64,000 nt of DNA from Spirosoma aureum. GTDB taxonomy: Bacteria > Bacteroidota > Bacteroidia > Cytophagales > Spirosomataceae. The stretch lies in assembly GCF_011604685.1 (NCBI RefSeq), contig NZ_CP050063.1, forward strand, positions 6,799,001 through 6,863,000, in the 5' to 3' direction. Made by a program: the position numbers and the translations under genes. Numbering within the stretch: position 1 is the stretch's first letter; the number at the start of each line of letters is the position of its first letter. Below are positions 42,743 through 52,466 of this stretch, in pieces. The notes below the pieces were generated by a model that saw only the letters and a list, made by a program, of their open reading frames with translations, did no database searches and was not told the DNA's origin.

Positions 42743-44212
42743 ATGGCTTCGAAACCAAACTTTCTTAAACTATACTGCCAGATACCTTTACTGGGGGCGC
42801 TGTCCCTGGTTATTTGGGGAGGAATTTCTAAAAATACCCTTGATCCTCCTTCACCAAAACCAAATATCCTGTTCATTTTTGCCGATGACCAACGCTACAA
42901 CACGATTCATGCCTTAGGCGATAAACAGGTCATTACCCCTAATCTGGATCGGCTTGTCAATAACGGCACCACCTTTACTCACGCCTATAATATGGGTGCC
43001 TGGCAGGGAGCCGTTTGCGTGTCGAGCCGGGCCATGCTGCTTACAGGGTTATCGATTTGGGATGCGCAGCAACAGGAAAAGGATTATGAACCGTTGAAAC
43101 AGGCCAAGGGCTTCTGGCCCCAGCAGATGAAACAGGCCGGTTATGAAACCTACATGACCGGGAAATGGCACGTACAAACAGACGTAACCCAACTTTTCGA
43201 CCATGTTGCACACGAACGGCCGGGTATGCCGAACCAGACTCCCCAGGGTTATAACCGCCCTCTGTCGAAGCAGGACACGACATGGGCACCCTGGAAGGAG
43301 GAGTACGGCGGCTACTGGAAAGGTGGCAAACATTGGAGCGAAGTAGTAGCCGATGATGCAGTCGGTTTCCTGAACGGCGCGTCAAAAAAGTCGGCTCCTT
43401 TCTTCATGTATCTGGCCTTCAATGCCCCTCACGACCCCAGGCAAGCCCCTAAAAGGTGGGTTGATAAGTACCCCGTAGACCAAATTAAACTACCAGCGAG
43501 TTATCTAGAAGAGTATCCGTATAAAGACGCAATAGGCTGCGGAAAGGACTTACGGGATGAAGCGTTGGCTCCTTTTCCGAGAACTCCTTATGCCATCAGA
43601 AAGCATATCCAGGAATACTACGCCAGTATTTCATACATGGACGAACAGATAGGGCGGATTCTGGGGGCTCTGGAAAAAAGTGGCAAGCTCGAAAATACCT
43701 ATATTTTCTTTACCGCCGATCATGGTCTTTCGATAGGACACCACGGCCTGATGGGTAAGCAAAATATGTTCGAACATAGTGTCCGCCCCCCGCTGATTAT
43801 TAGTGGGCCGGCCATCGCAAAGAACGCAAAAAGACATCAGGCCGTGTATTTGCAGGATATCATGGCTACGTCATTAGAGTTGGCGGGCATAGAAAAGCAA
43901 TCACGGATTTTCTTCAACAGCCTGCTGCCACAGCTAAAAAGCGATACCGCTCCTGGCAACTATCCAAGTATTTATGGATGCTACACCGACCTTCAGCGGA
44001 TGGTAAGCTCAGAACAGTATAAACTGATTGTGTATCCGGCTGCCCGGAAAATGCTATTGTTCAATCTGAAAGACGATCCTGAAGAAAGGAAGGACATCGC
44101 CCAGCTTCCCTCCAGTCAACCAATTATGAAGAAACTGAAAGCGAAACTCATCCAGCAGCAACAGCAACTGAATGACAAACTGGATCTTAAGCCGCTATTA
44201 GGCAGCCTTTAG
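42743..44212 (+). CDS. Type I sulfatase, exported
   Basis: The 489-residue protein has an N-terminal hydrophobic export signal and the alkaline-phosphatase-fold sulfatase domain. Metal-binding IFADDQ lies at 45-50, the active-site loop is VCVSSRAMLLTG with Cys92 (expected to become formylglycine), and FTADHGLSIGHHG lies near residue 318. The loop has Ser where C-x-P-S-R sulfatases have Pro, an accepted variant. It should remove sulfate esters from the glycan taken up by the preceding SusC/SusD pair. A maturase of the anSME type is not seen in the window. There is no glycoside hydrolase in this locus, so it is a reduced PUL. Confidence 0.92.
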   Translation: MASKPNFLKLYCQIPLLGALSLVIWGGISKNTLDPPSPKPNILFIFADDQRYNTIHALGDKQVITPNLDRLVNNGTTFTHAYNMGAWQGAVCVSSRAMLLTGLSIWDAQQQEKDYEPLKQAKGFWPQQMKQAGYETYMTGKWHVQTDVTQLFDHVAHERPGMPNQTPQGYNRPLSKQDTTWAPWKEEYGGYWKGGKHWSEVVADDAVGFLNGASKKSAPFFMYLAFNAPHDPRQAPKRWVDKYPVDQIKLPASYLEEYPYKDAIGCGKDLRDEALAPFPRTPYAIRKHIQEYYASISYMDEQIGRILGALEKSGKLENTYIFFTADHGLSIGHHGLMGKQNMFEHSVRPPLIISGPAIAKNAKRHQAVYLQDIMATSLELAGIEKQSRIFFNSLLPQLKSDTAPGNYPSIYGCYTDLQRMVSSEQYKLIVYPAARKMLLFNLKDDPEERKDIAQLPSSQPIMKKLKAKLIQQQQQLNDKLDLKPLLGSL

Positions 44213-44322
44213 AAAATGAGACGTTCAGGTCACCTTGATTTAATGGAATAGTATCGATAGCCATTGATTGATACCAGTAGCTAAAGGTCTCCATCAGACT
44301 TAAAAAAGATTTATCGCCAAAA

Positions 44323-44351
44323 CGCCCGGCCATGTCGAACACAGCCGGGCG
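44323..44351 (-). terminator. Terminator downstream of nrdA
   Basis: An 8-bp GC-rich stem (cgcccggc and gccgggcg) with a 13-base loop is followed on the minus strand by a short T-run. It lies between the convergent sulfatase and nrdA genes. Confidence 0.7.
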
Positions 44352-44382
44352 CTATAGGTTATTAGTTTATCAAATCAGACTC

Positions 44383-46863
44383 TTATGAGCCACACATCTC
44401 ACAACCTTCCGGATCATCCAGTGAGCAGGTCATGGCCGCATACTGCTGTTCGAGATCCGTCACCATCGGTACGGGTGTAGGCGTTGTGTTCTGAGCGTGC
44501 TCTTTAGCGTATTGTACGTAATCGAGAGGTTTTTCGACGGTTACCGCTTCGGCCATTACGGGCTCCAGTTGTGGCTCGGCTTGTGGTTGAACAACCGTGA
44601 ACTTCACCGCATCGGCAGCAGCCTTCGTCCGCAGGTAATACATACCCGTTTTCAGACCCGCCTTCCAGGCATAGAAGTGCATCGATGTCAGTTTGCCGAA
44701 GTTCGAATCCTGAATGTGGATGTTCAGCGATTGTGACTGGCAAATGTACGCACCCCGATCGGCAGCCATATCGATGATATGCTTCTGCTTGATCTCCCAA
44801 ACCGTTTTATAGAGATCTTTGATATGCTGCGGTATGTTCGGAATAGCCTGGATCGAGCCGTTAGCCAGAATCAGGTTATTCTTCATCGCATCATTCCACA
44901 GACCTAGTTTCACGAGATCTTTCAATAGGTGCTTGTTGACCACGACAAACTCACCCGACAACACGCGACGCGTATAGATATTACTCGTATATGGTTCGAA
45001 GCACTCGTTGTTGCCCAGAATCTGTGAGGTCGATGCGGTCGGCATTGGCGCCAGCAGCAGCGAGTTCCGAACACCATGTTCGACAACCTCTTTGCGCAGA
45101 CTTTCCCAATCCCAGCGTCCTGATTTAGGTTTTACACCCCACATATCGAACTGGAACTGCCCCTGCGAAATCGGTGAACCTTTCCAGGTTTCATACGGAC
45201 CGTATTCTTTAGCTTGCTCCATCGAAGAAGTCATAGCACCGAAATAGATCGTTTCGAAAATGTCTTCGTTCAGGCGACGCGCTTCATCCGACTCAAACGG
45301 CATCCGCAGCATGATGAATGCATCGGCCAACCCCTGTACGCCCAACCCAATCGGCCGGTGACGCATGTTGCTCCGACGCGCTTCTTCAACTGGGTAGTAG
45401 TTGATGTCGATGATCTTGTTGAGATTGCGCGTGGCCGTTTTCGTAACCTCATATAGTTTCTGGTGATCGAACCGCATTACACCATCCGGATCACGTTTGA
45501 TAAACTTCGGCAGGGCAATCGACGCCAGATTACAAACCGCTACTTCGTCGGGAGCGGTGTACTCGATGATTTCGGTACACAGGTTTGACGACTTGATGGT
45601 ACCGAGGTTTTTCTGGTTCGATTTTTTGTTGGCAGCATCCTTGTATAGCATATAAGGCGTGCCAGTCTCGGTCTGAGACTCCAAAATCTTGTACCACAAA
45701 TCTTGTGCCTTTATTGTCCGACGGGCACGACCTTCGCGTTCGTAGCGCGTATACAACGCTTCAAATTCGTCGCCATAGCAATCGGCCAGACCGGGGCACT
45801 CGTGCGGGCAGAACAGCGACCAAACGTCATTGTCTTCTACCCGTTTCATAAACAGATCGGGCGTCCAGAGAGCGTAGAACAGGTCGCGGGCACGGTTTTC
45901 TTCCTTACCCGAATTCTTTTTCAGATCGAGGAAGTCATAAATATCAGCGTGCCAGGGTTCCAGATAGACAGCAAACGAACCTTTACGTTTGCCGCCCCCC
46001 TGATCTACGTAGCGGGCTGTATCGTTAAATACGCGCAACATCGGCACAATCCCGTTGGATGTTCCGTTAGTGCCTTTGATATACGTTCCTGTAGCACGAA
46101 CATTATGGATACTTAACCCAATACCACCCGCCGACTGCGAAATCTTGGCGGTTTGCTTCAATGTATCGTAGATCCCGTCGATGGAATCATCCTTCATCGT
46201 CAACAGGAAGCAACTCGACATCTGTGGCTTTGGTGTTCCGGCGTTGAACAGCGTTGGCGTTGCGTGCGTAAACCACTTCTCACTCAGTAGGTTATAGGTC
46301 TCAATAGCCGCATCGATATCCTCCATGTGAATACCCACAGCTACGCGCATCAGCATATGCTGCGGACGTTCGGCAATGCGACCGTCGATTTTCAGCAGAT
46401 ACGATTTTTCGAGGGTTTTGTAGCCGAAATAATCATAGCCATAATCCCGATCGTAGATGATCGTTGAGTCGAGCAGAGCTGCATGTTGGCGTACAACCTC
46501 ATAAACCTCTTTCGAAATCAGTGCTGCATTTTCGCCGGTTTTAGAGTCTTCATACGTATATAGCCGTTTGATGGTTCCGGAGAACGATTTGTTCGTCTCT
46601 TTATGCAGGTTCGAAATAGCAATCCGAGCGGCCAGAATGGCATAATCGGGGTGCTTTGTGGTCATCGAAGCGGCTGTTTCGGCGGCTAAATTGTCCAGCT
46701 CGGTGGTTTTTACACCATCGTAGAGACCGTTAACCACTTTCATGGCGACCTCAACAGGCTGAACATAAGCCGGATCAAGGCCGTAGCACAGTTTTTCGAT
46801 CCTGGCGGTAATCTTGTCGAACTTGACCGACTCCCGGCGTCCGTCACGTTTGATTACGTACAT
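44383..46863 (-). CDS. nrdA: Class I ribonucleoside-diphosphate reductase, alpha subunit
   Basis: The 826-residue protein begins with an ATP-cone ([22 protein letters not shown]) that gives allosteric activity control, followed by the R1 barrel. The active-site cysteines are in SSCFLLTM and in [11 protein letters not shown], where the Asn-Cys-Glu set starts radical chemistry. The C-terminal tail ends with CEMCGS (Cys821 and Cys824), which accepts electrons from thioredoxin or glutaredoxin. It reduces ribonucleotides for DNA synthesis together with a beta subunit. No nrdB is in the window; it may be elsewhere. A decayed copy of the last 24 residues is found at 35161. Confidence 0.97.
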   Translation of the reverse strand: MYVIKRDGRRESVKFDKITARIEKLCYGLDPAYVQPVEVAMKVVNGLYDGVKTTELDNLAAETAASMTTKHPDYAILAARIAISNLHKETNKSFSGTIKRLYTYEDSKTGENAALISKEVYEVVRQHAALLDSTIIYDRDYGYDYFGYKTLEKSYLLKIDGRIAERPQHMLMRVAVGIHMEDIDAAIETYNLLSEKWFTHATPTLFNAGTPKPQMSSCFLLTMKDDSIDGIYDTLKQTAKISQSAGGIGLSIHNVRATGTYIKGTNGTSNGIVPMLRVFNDTARYVDQGGGKRKGSFAVYLEPWHADIYDFLDLKKNSGKEENRARDLFYALWTPDLFMKRVEDNDVWSLFCPHECPGLADCYGDEFEALYTRYEREGRARRTIKAQDLWYKILESQTETGTPYMLYKDAANKKSNQKNLGTIKSSNLCTEIIEYTAPDEVAVCNLASIALPKFIKRDPDGVMRFDHQKLYEVTKTATRNLNKIIDINYYPVEEARRSNMRHRPIGLGVQGLADAFIMLRMPFESDEARRLNEDIFETIYFGAMTSSMEQAKEYGPYETWKGSPISQGQFQFDMWGVKPKSGRWDWESLRKEVVEHGVRNSLLLAPMPTASTSQILGNNECFEPYTSNIYTRRVLSGEFVVVNKHLLKDLVKLGLWNDAMKNNLILANGSIQAIPNIPQHIKDLYKTVWEIKQKHIIDMAADRGAYICQSQSLNIHIQDSNFGKLTSMHFYAWKAGLKTGMYYLRTKAAADAVKFTVVQPQAEPQLEPVMAEAVTVEKPLDYVQYAKEHAQNTTPTPVPMVTDLEQQYAAMTCSLDDPEGCEMCGS

Positions 46864-47464
46864 GAGCGTTTGGGTTAGTTTTTATATAGTAAAAAATGTT
46901 GAATGCAATTAAAAACACCGACTCAGTGGTTTCACTTAAGCTAAGATTGACACGTATGATTCCAATGAGGAGAACACAGAAGTAACCAGGAGCATAAAAC
47001 CATTTTGTTCAACCGAGGCTAAATTGGGCCGGAGTTTTAAAGTTCTATTGAAATAGACGGAAAAGCAACCCCGAAGGTTCGGGTGTTTTCGCAATTCATT
47101 GAAACGTGCAACTCTACCAGACAGGTTAAGAAATTGTTAAGCCGTAATGCTTAGCGACTTAACAATACCCGGTAGGAGAGCTATGCTAAAAAAAATAAAA
47201 GAGCGATTTTACTGACCGGTTCATGCCCAAGGCAAGTGAAGCGAGTCGGAATGAAGAAGCGTAAACGTTCTTAAAGATAAGCAAAAAAAGGAATAGTAAC
47301 AATCCTTTATTATGCCATTATTAGGCAACGGGACACATCTATCCGGTTGATAATCAAACACAAAAAGAACCGTTAAAACTGTTTGCCAATCCGCCCGAAA
47401 CGCTGTACCTTTGCAATCCTTTTCGGTCGGAAACCGAGAAGATGACAAGAAACTGAGATTAATC
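46864..47464. other. Intergenic region between nrdA and rpmE2
   Basis: This 601-base divergent gap holds the promoters of nrdA and the L31 gene. An 85-codon minus-strand frame at 47221-47478 overlaps the L31 promoter and start and is judged spurious. No clear NrdR box pair was recognised. Weak inverted words (cccgaa/ttcggg near 47070) are too short to call. Confidence 0.5.
47383..47413 (+). promoter_or_regulatory. Bacteroidota -33/-7 promoter of rpmE2
   Basis: A ttg at 47383-47385 and tacctttg at 47406-47413 (matching TAnnTTTG) are 20 bases apart, the usual spacing of the primary-sigma promoter in Bacteroidota. The start codon of L31 follows 52 bases later. Confidence 0.75.
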
Positions 47465-47707
47465 ATGAAAAAGGGCATTCACCCGGAATACCGCGAAGTG
47501 GTATTCCACGACCTGTCGAGCGATTACAAATTCCTGACACGTTCGACGGTTCAAACAAAAGACACTATCGAGTTTGAAGGAAAAACCTATCCGCTCGTTA
47601 AAATTGAAGTTAGCTCGCAGTCGCACCCATTCTATACAGGTAAGAACGTGTTGCTCGATACAGCTGGTCGTGTGGACAAGTTCCGCAAGCGCTACGGCAC
47701 TAAGTAA
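47465..47707 (+). CDS. rpmE2: 50S ribosomal protein L31 type B
   Basis: The 80-residue protein ([20 protein letters not shown]) is a typical type B L31. The zinc-binding CxxC pairs of type A are absent, which marks the zinc-independent form. The end (KFRKRYGTK) is conserved. The frame extends upstream to 47411, but the ATG at 47465 is the family start and lies after the promoter. It has its own terminator, so it is monocistronic. L31 bridges the large and small ribosomal subunits. Confidence 0.96.
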   Translation: MKKGIHPEYREVVFHDLSSDYKFLTRSTVQTKDTIEFEGKTYPLVKIEVSSQSHPFYTGKNVLLDTAGRVDKFRKRYGTK

Positions 47708-48068
47708 GTTTGAGAAGAGCTATATCTTCCCCTGAAAACGTGTGATTGTTTTTAGAATTCTATTTAAATCTGCCAGGCCAAAACCTGGCAGATTTTTTTA
47801 TGGACTTTTCAGAAAAATGGCAATTGGTAAATCAGCAAGTTGCACAAATTTTGCAGGATGGGCTACCCCTATTGTAGCAGACTTCAAGAAAAAAGGAAGT
47901 TAAAATGGTGCCTTCAGTAGCCTGAGCCAGTTGAAAAAAAGTTAGCAAAAGATCTTATTTTATAATTTTCTCCGTCACAGCATACATTGGCCCGCATTTT
48001 GTCGAGTTATTCTATAGATAGATACTTAACCTCCCTTTTTAACGCTATATATTACTTTGGCAACTACC
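47708..48068. other. Intergenic region after rpmE2
   Basis: This gap holds the rpmE2 terminator at 47766-47795 and then about 270 AT-rich bases with no gene or notable repeat before the small winged-helix gene. Confidence 0.5.
47766..47795 (+). terminator. Terminator of rpmE2
   Basis: A 12-bp perfect stem (aaatctgccagg and cctggcagattt) with a 6-base loop is followed by a T-run. Confidence 0.93.
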
Positions 48069-48332
48069 ATGATACTTACGTTTGGCCAATACAACATTCT
48101 TACAGCTACACGTCACTGCGTGAACCGAACTCAATTATCTGAGCACACCAATTTTGATCGTACGCTGGTTAGCTACCTTATCACAGGGTTGGTTCGCAGT
48201 GGATTGCTAAACATCTGTAATGAAGGAAATGAAGAGCAGACGTTTTATGAATTAACCGACGCTGGACTGGACTGCATTGAAGAATACGAACGGGAAAACC
48301 CCGATCTGATTATCAATCGACTCACCATATAG
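48069..48332 (+). CDS. Small winged-helix protein, MarR/PadR-like
   Basis: The frame reaches a TTG at 48057, but the ATG at 48069 gives an 87-residue protein that starts MILTFGQYNILTATRHC. The middle reads TQLSEHTNFDRTLVSYLITGLVRSGLLN, a helix-turn-helix, followed by a short wing and the helix TDAGLDCIEEYERENP. The layout resembles a minimal MarR-like DNA-binding domain with no effector domain. The target genes are unknown. It is convergent with the next small gene. Confidence 0.65.
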   Translation: MILTFGQYNILTATRHCVNRTQLSEHTNFDRTLVSYLITGLVRSGLLNICNEGNEEQTFYELTDAGLDCIEEYERENPDLIINRLTI

Positions 48333-48361
48333 GGACAATCTACGGTCAGTGATCGTTGCTG

Positions 48362-48604
48362 TCAGGCAATATGCTCAATATGCTCCTGAGCCAGTCGAAT
48401 AATCAGGCTTTCATCGGTATCAATGAGTGAATAACCGTCATTCATATAGGGTATTACCAGACCCATTTTGGCATCATAGATTCCAAGTGGTGAAAGGTCC
48501 TGATCGGCATTGGCTCTTCGAAGATAGTCTGTCGCTTGCTGTAGCGAAGAGAACCCTTTGGCCACAGGTAGAGCGAATAACGTAAATACGGATACGTACT
48601 GCAT
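48362..48604 (-). CDS. Hypothetical protein, 80 residues
   Basis: The frame opens at 48718 across an A-rich tract, so the ATG at 48604 (MQYVSVFTLFALPVAKGFSS) is the better start. The protein is small and soluble, with the stretches QQATDYLRRANADQDL and LGIYDAKMGLVIPYMND and an acidic C-terminus. No family is recognised. It has no signal peptide. Coding status is supported by a protein-like composition, but not by homology. Confidence 0.5.
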   Translation of the reverse strand: MQYVSVFTLFALPVAKGFSSLQQATDYLRRANADQDLSPLGIYDAKMGLVIPYMNDGYSLIDTDESLIIRLAQEHIEHIA

Positions 48605-48684
48605 AGGCGTACACTCTTTGTTATCTGCGCCTATATACGAATATATTCTACAGGCGGATTTCTGCAAGTCTTTAAATTTTAAAG

Positions 48685-48699
48685 AAAAAAAAAAAAAAA
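48685..48699. repeat. Poly-A run of 15
   Basis: An uninterrupted run of 15 A bases lies between two short unknown genes. It is a possible slippage site and an A-tract that could bend DNA, but nothing more can be said. Confidence 0.6.
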
Positions 48700-48848
48700 T
48701 AAATAGCAAAACACACAAGTTTCACAGTAAAGGCAAATAGTCAGATAGTCAGTAACTTATACCAGACTTGTGGCTTACAAAAAGCTTTACATTAACTAAT
48801 AATTTTAGTGTCTTGCCAGCTTATTGCAGGTAGATTCGACCAGAACTG

Positions 48849-48879
48849 AAAAAAGCCAGGATTCGATCCTGGCTTTTTT
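48849..48879. terminator. Bidirectional terminator hairpin
   Basis: Arms aaaaaagccaggat and atcctggctttttt are perfect complements with a 3-base loop and end in A- and T-runs, so the hairpin can terminate in either direction. It lies just after the stop of the hypothetical gene at 48900. Confidence 0.9.
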
Positions 48880-48899
48880 CACTTACCTGAAGAGTTGGA

Positions 48900-49148
48900 T
48901 TAGTTATCGTTTGACCCTGCGATATACCCTAATTGTTCCTGCACTGCCTTAGCGAACGCTACTTTATCCGACTTCCGGTAATTCTCCGTCTGCTGTATCT
49001 TTGAGGGTGGACAAAAATCCTGATCGATGTTCTGGCAGGCTACCCATAAATCAGGATTCAATTTAATTCTATACTGCCGAATCGGCGTATCAGCGCCAAA
49101 CCATAGATTGATAATATTGCTGACGGTTGGTTTGATGACAACACTCAT
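48900..49148 (-). CDS. Hypothetical protein, 82 residues
   Basis: The frame opens at 49187, but ATG 49148 (MSVVIKPTVSNIINLWFGAD) looks better than the upstream start. The protein is soluble, with no signal peptide, two cysteines in the middle (VACQNIDQDFCPP) and a charged C-terminal helix (SDKVAFAKAVQEQLGYIAG). No family is recognised. A good terminator after the stop supports that it is a real transcribed gene. Confidence 0.55.
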   Translation of the reverse strand: MSVVIKPTVSNIINLWFGADTPIRQYRIKLNPDLWVACQNIDQDFCPPSKIQQTENYRKSDKVAFAKAVQEQLGYIAGSNDN

Positions 49149-49395
49149 GACTTGTTCAAAAATGCCCGGGTTTATACTTGCGGCCAAAATTAATTATCCT
49201 ACCTTCTATACACAAAAAAAATATGATTCAACGGTCGAAAGCCAATATGAACAGTAACCTGAGTGTATGAACTGCTTACACCCAACTGGGCCATAGGTTT
49301 CATACAGACTCCATTCTGTAAGTGACAGTGATTCGTTTCGGATTAGACGAGGATTCATAATTATGTCACTAAAACACGGGGCAGCAAATAAAGAC

Positions 49396-49989
49396 CTAGC
49401 CGACCTGATCCAAAATCAACACCGTCATCGTGATTGGGCCGTGTGCTCCCATCACCAGCGCCTGCTCAATGTCGGCCGTTTTGGACGGTCCTCCAATAAA
49501 AGCCCCAAAACCGTATTGCCCCAACCCAATTTGACCATAGGCTTCATGCAGCGTAGGCACGATGGTTTCGGCCGCTACCACCACCACCAGATGCTGGCAG
49601 ATGTAGGGGACAATCCGTTGCCCCATGCGTTGCTCCGGAAGCCAGACCGCACCATTTTCAGCAACTGCCAACTGGGCCTCGATCACGGCTACCTCCACAT
49701 CATCAAACGTATGCGGATCAGCAGTGGCAGAAAGCAGTTCAAACGAATTACCTAGTTCTGGCAGCGTGGTTATAATACGCTTTGTGGCATCGAAGTTTTC
49801 CCTGATCAGGGCATCAACGGCTGCCAGGTCTTTTACCAAAAATACATTCCCGCCAATACTGGCAAAAACACCACTGTACTGAGCCACGACGTCCACCGCG
49901 TTGCCTTTCAAAAAACCAATATCGGGCAAAGGGCTGGCGGGAGGCTGATTTTTCAAAACAGCGGCCAGAATGTTTTCTCTGCTGCTCAT
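49396..49989 (-). CDS. lutC: Lactate utilisation protein C
   Basis: The 197-residue protein is a LUD-domain protein: MSSRENILAAVLKNQPPASP at the start, VEVAVIEAQLAVAENGAVWLPE in the middle and the loop HLVVVVAAETIVPTLHEAY near residue 140. LutC works with LutA and LutB to oxidise L-lactate to pyruvate on an iron-sulfur complex. It is the last gene of the lutABC operon, 74 bases after lutB. It lacks iron-sulfur ligands, as is usual for LutC. There is no lactate permease or LutR in the window. Confidence 0.92.
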   Translation of the reverse strand: MSSRENILAAVLKNQPPASPLPDIGFLKGNAVDVVAQYSGVFASIGGNVFLVKDLAAVDALIRENFDATKRIITTLPELGNSFELLSATADPHTFDDVEVAVIEAQLAVAENGAVWLPEQRMGQRIVPYICQHLVVVVAAETIVPTLHEAYGQIGLGQYGFGAFIGGPSKTADIEQALVMGAHGPITMTVLILDQVG

Positions 49990-50063
49990 TTCAGATATTA
50001 TCAGTTAAATATTACAATACTCTATTGATTATCAAAGAGATATTCCCAGACCGTTACGAGAGT

Positions 50064-51458
50064 TTAATCCTTTTCGCTATCATGGCCGTTGTTTTTAGCA
50101 TACCACACATCAAACGACTCTTTGGGTCCGTCTGGCATGTCACGTTGTTTATACCAGGGATTGAATTTGTTATTTACAGCGAACGGAATGTTATTTAAAA
50201 CCCAGCGCCCGGCTTTACCCAACGTGGAATACGATGTCGGCGACGATAACGTCCAGGCCATTGCTTTCATACCCAGCACCTTCGTATTGGCCGCATAACC
50301 CTCCCGAACAATAACTTGCCGCCATTGGTACAACTGATCGTGAATGTTAATTTTTACAGGGCAGACATTCGAGCAGGAACCGCAGAGCGTCGACGCAAAG
50401 GGCAGATCGGCGTGCTTTTTCATGTCCAGGTTAGGAGCCAGAATAGCGCCGATAGGTCCGGCAATCGTATTGTGGTAACTAAGACCACCACTTTTCCGGT
50501 AAACGGGGCAAGTATTCATACAAGCTCCGCATTTGATACACTTCAACGAATCCCGAAAATCGACCCGGCCCAACTGACGGCTTCTTCCCAAATCGACCAG
50601 AATCAGGTGCATTTCCTGACCTTCACGTGGTTTTTTAAAATGACTCGAATAGATGGTGATGGGTTGTCCGGTAGCACTTCTGGCGAGTAACCGTAAAAAC
50701 ACGCCGAGATGGGCCTTTTGAGGAATGATTTTTTCGATCCCCATAGAGGCAATCTGCACTTCCGATAAATGGGCACCCATATCGGCGTTTCCTTCGTTGG
50801 TGCAGACAACATACTCGCCGGTTTCGGCCACGGCAAAATTGACTCCAGTCAGGGCCGCTCGTCGGGTGATAAAAACATCGCGCAGGTGTCGGCGGGCAAA
50901 TCGCGTCAGCGTAGTCGGGTCCGACACGCCTTTCTCTGTACCCAGATGTTCATGAAAAATCTCACCGATTTCCTCTTTTCGTTTATGAATGCAGGGCAGC
51001 ACAATGTGGCTGGGTGGCTCATTATCCAGTTGCTGAATGTATTCGCCCAGATCGGAGTTAATGACATCGACACCACGTTCAATCAGGTATTCATTCAGAT
51101 GGCATTCTTCGGTGAGCATGGACTTGCTCTTTACCATTTGTTTAATGTCTTTGTCTTTCAGGATGGAATACACAATTGCGTTGTGTTCTTCGGCATCGGC
51201 GGCCCAATGCACTTTTATCCCATTCAAGGTTGCATTGGCTTCAAACTGCAACAGGTAGTCATGCAGATTTGACAGTACATTGTTTTTTATTCGGGATGCG
51301 GTTTCGCGTAAATCCTCCCACTCCGGAATTTGTTTGGAGGCAATGTCCCGTTTCTGCCTGATCCACCAGAGGGCTCCGTCGTGCCAGTCGACCCGTTCTT
51401 CGTCGTTGATAAAAGCCTCGGCTAAAGCGGCATGATCTTTCATTCCTTTTTCCATCAC
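50064..51458 (-). CDS. lutB: Lactate utilisation protein B, iron-sulfur subunit
   Basis: The 464-residue protein combines an N-terminal LUD domain with a C-terminal ferredoxin-like domain. The two four-cysteine clusters are CIKCGACMNTCPVYRKSGG near residues 315-333 and CGSCSNVCPVKI near 365-376. It passes electrons from lactate oxidation within the LutABC complex. Its start overlaps the lutA stop by four bases, and lutC follows, so the three are translated as a unit. Length agrees with LutB/YkgF. It should be cytosolic. Confidence 0.95.
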   Translation of the reverse strand: MMEKGMKDHAALAEAFINDEERVDWHDGALWWIRQKRDIASKQIPEWEDLRETASRIKNNVLSNLHDYLLQFEANATLNGIKVHWAADAEEHNAIVYSILKDKDIKQMVKSKSMLTEECHLNEYLIERGVDVINSDLGEYIQQLDNEPPSHIVLPCIHKRKEEIGEIFHEHLGTEKGVSDPTTLTRFARRHLRDVFITRRAALTGVNFAVAETGEYVVCTNEGNADMGAHLSEVQIASMGIEKIIPQKAHLGVFLRLLARSATGQPITIYSSHFKKPREGQEMHLILVDLGRSRQLGRVDFRDSLKCIKCGACMNTCPVYRKSGGLSYHNTIAGPIGAILAPNLDMKKHADLPFASTLCGSCSNVCPVKINIHDQLYQWRQVIVREGYAANTKVLGMKAMAWTLSSPTSYSTLGKAGRWVLNNIPFAVNNKFNPWYKQRDMPDGPKESFDVWYAKNNGHDSEKD

Positions 51459-52192
51459 AAGGTCGAGTTTAATATTTCTGCAATGTGTACGGCTTTAATG
51501 GCGCTCTTATTCCGGTGCAGAATCCCTTCCAGATGCATCAGGCAGGAAAGATCGACGGACGTAATGTACTCGGCCCCATTTTTGGTATGATCGGTTACCC
51601 GGTCTTTCCCCATTTTTACCGATACGGCTTCTTCGGCCACGCAAAACGTCCCGCCAAAACCGCAGCATTCATCCGGGCGATCCAGCGTAACCAGTTCCAG
51701 GCCTTCTACCATATTCAACAAGTGGACAGGTTTGGAAAAAGGCAGGGTATTGAGCTCGCTCATCTGGGCCAGATAAAGACCACGCAATCCATGACAACTC
51801 TGGTGAATTCCTACTTTGTGAGGGAATCGGGCCCGCAAGTTTTCTACTTTCAATACATCGGTTAAAAACTCGACCAGTTCATACACATTTGATCGAATAC
51901 GGTCTGCTTCCGCCGGATCGGTAGCCGAATGCAGGTGTTGCTTAACGTGTAGTACACAACTCGCTGAAGGGGCTACGATGTAATCGAATCTGGAAAAATT
52001 TTCCAGAAAAAGATCATTGCATTCCTGCGTCAGGTGCTCAAACCCTGAATTAGCCATCGGCTGTCCACAGCAGGTTTGTTTGGATGGATAGACTACTTCG
52101 ACCCCTACTTTCCGCAACAACTGAAGCGTTGCTATGGCTGCCTGGGGGTAAAACTGGTTTACGTAACAGGGAATAAAAAGTCCGACAGTCAT
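51455..52192 (-). CDS. lutA: Lactate utilisation protein A
   Basis: The 245-residue protein has the two CCG domains of the heterodisulfide-reductase-like family: TCCGQPMANSGF near residue 41 and DECCGFGGTFCV near residue 178. LutA/YkgE supplies these cysteine-rich iron-sulfur sites to the LutABC lactate-oxidising complex. The start at ATG 52192 (MTVGLFIPCYVNQFYPQA) is the canonical family start. It is the first gene of the minus-strand lut operon, and its promoter should lie in the 274-base gap upstream. Confidence 0.95.
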   Translation of the reverse strand: MTVGLFIPCYVNQFYPQAAIATLQLLRKVGVEVVYPSKQTCCGQPMANSGFEHLTQECNDLFLENFSRFDYIVAPSASCVLHVKQHLHSATDPAEADRIRSNVYELVEFLTDVLKVENLRARFPHKVGIHQSCHGLRGLYLAQMSELNTLPFSKPVHLLNMVEGLELVTLDRPDECCGFGGTFCVAEEAVSVKMGKDRVTDHTKNGAEYITSVDLSCLMHLEGILHRNKSAIKAVHIAEILNSTL

Positions 52193-52466
52193 AAAATAAT
52201 ATAGAATCAGGTTTGCTAAGGCTCTCTTCCAGTCTAAAGCCCTGAAGTCGATCTATTTACTAAACAATTATCGGTCAAATCGGCCCAGACCATAGCTGTT
52301 TTCAGGGGCAAGGTTGCATAACTCATCTCGTTCAACGAATCGCAGATCCGCTCAGCTGATGTAAAACACTGGCCCTTAATTCGTTTAGGCTTTAAAATGG
52401 ATGGATGATAACATGGACTCGCCGTTATTTTTTATGCAGGTATTTTGGCAAGAAATACGACTGATC

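Noticed and set aside
46880..46900. AT-rich word near the nrdA start as a possible NrdR box
   Set aside because: It does not match the paired NrdR consensus well enough to claim.
47065..47090. Short inverted words in the gap upstream of rpmE2
   Set aside because: The stem is only about 6 bases and has no T-run, so it was not called a terminator.
47221..47478. Minus-strand 85-codon frame in the nrdA-rpmE2 gap
   Set aside because: It overlaps the promoter and first codons of L31 and shows no domain, so it is taken as chance.
48605..48718. N-terminal extension of the 80-residue gene through the poly-A tract
   Set aside because: The translated extension is a run of Phe and Lys from A/T-rich sequence; the ATG at 48604 is the better start.
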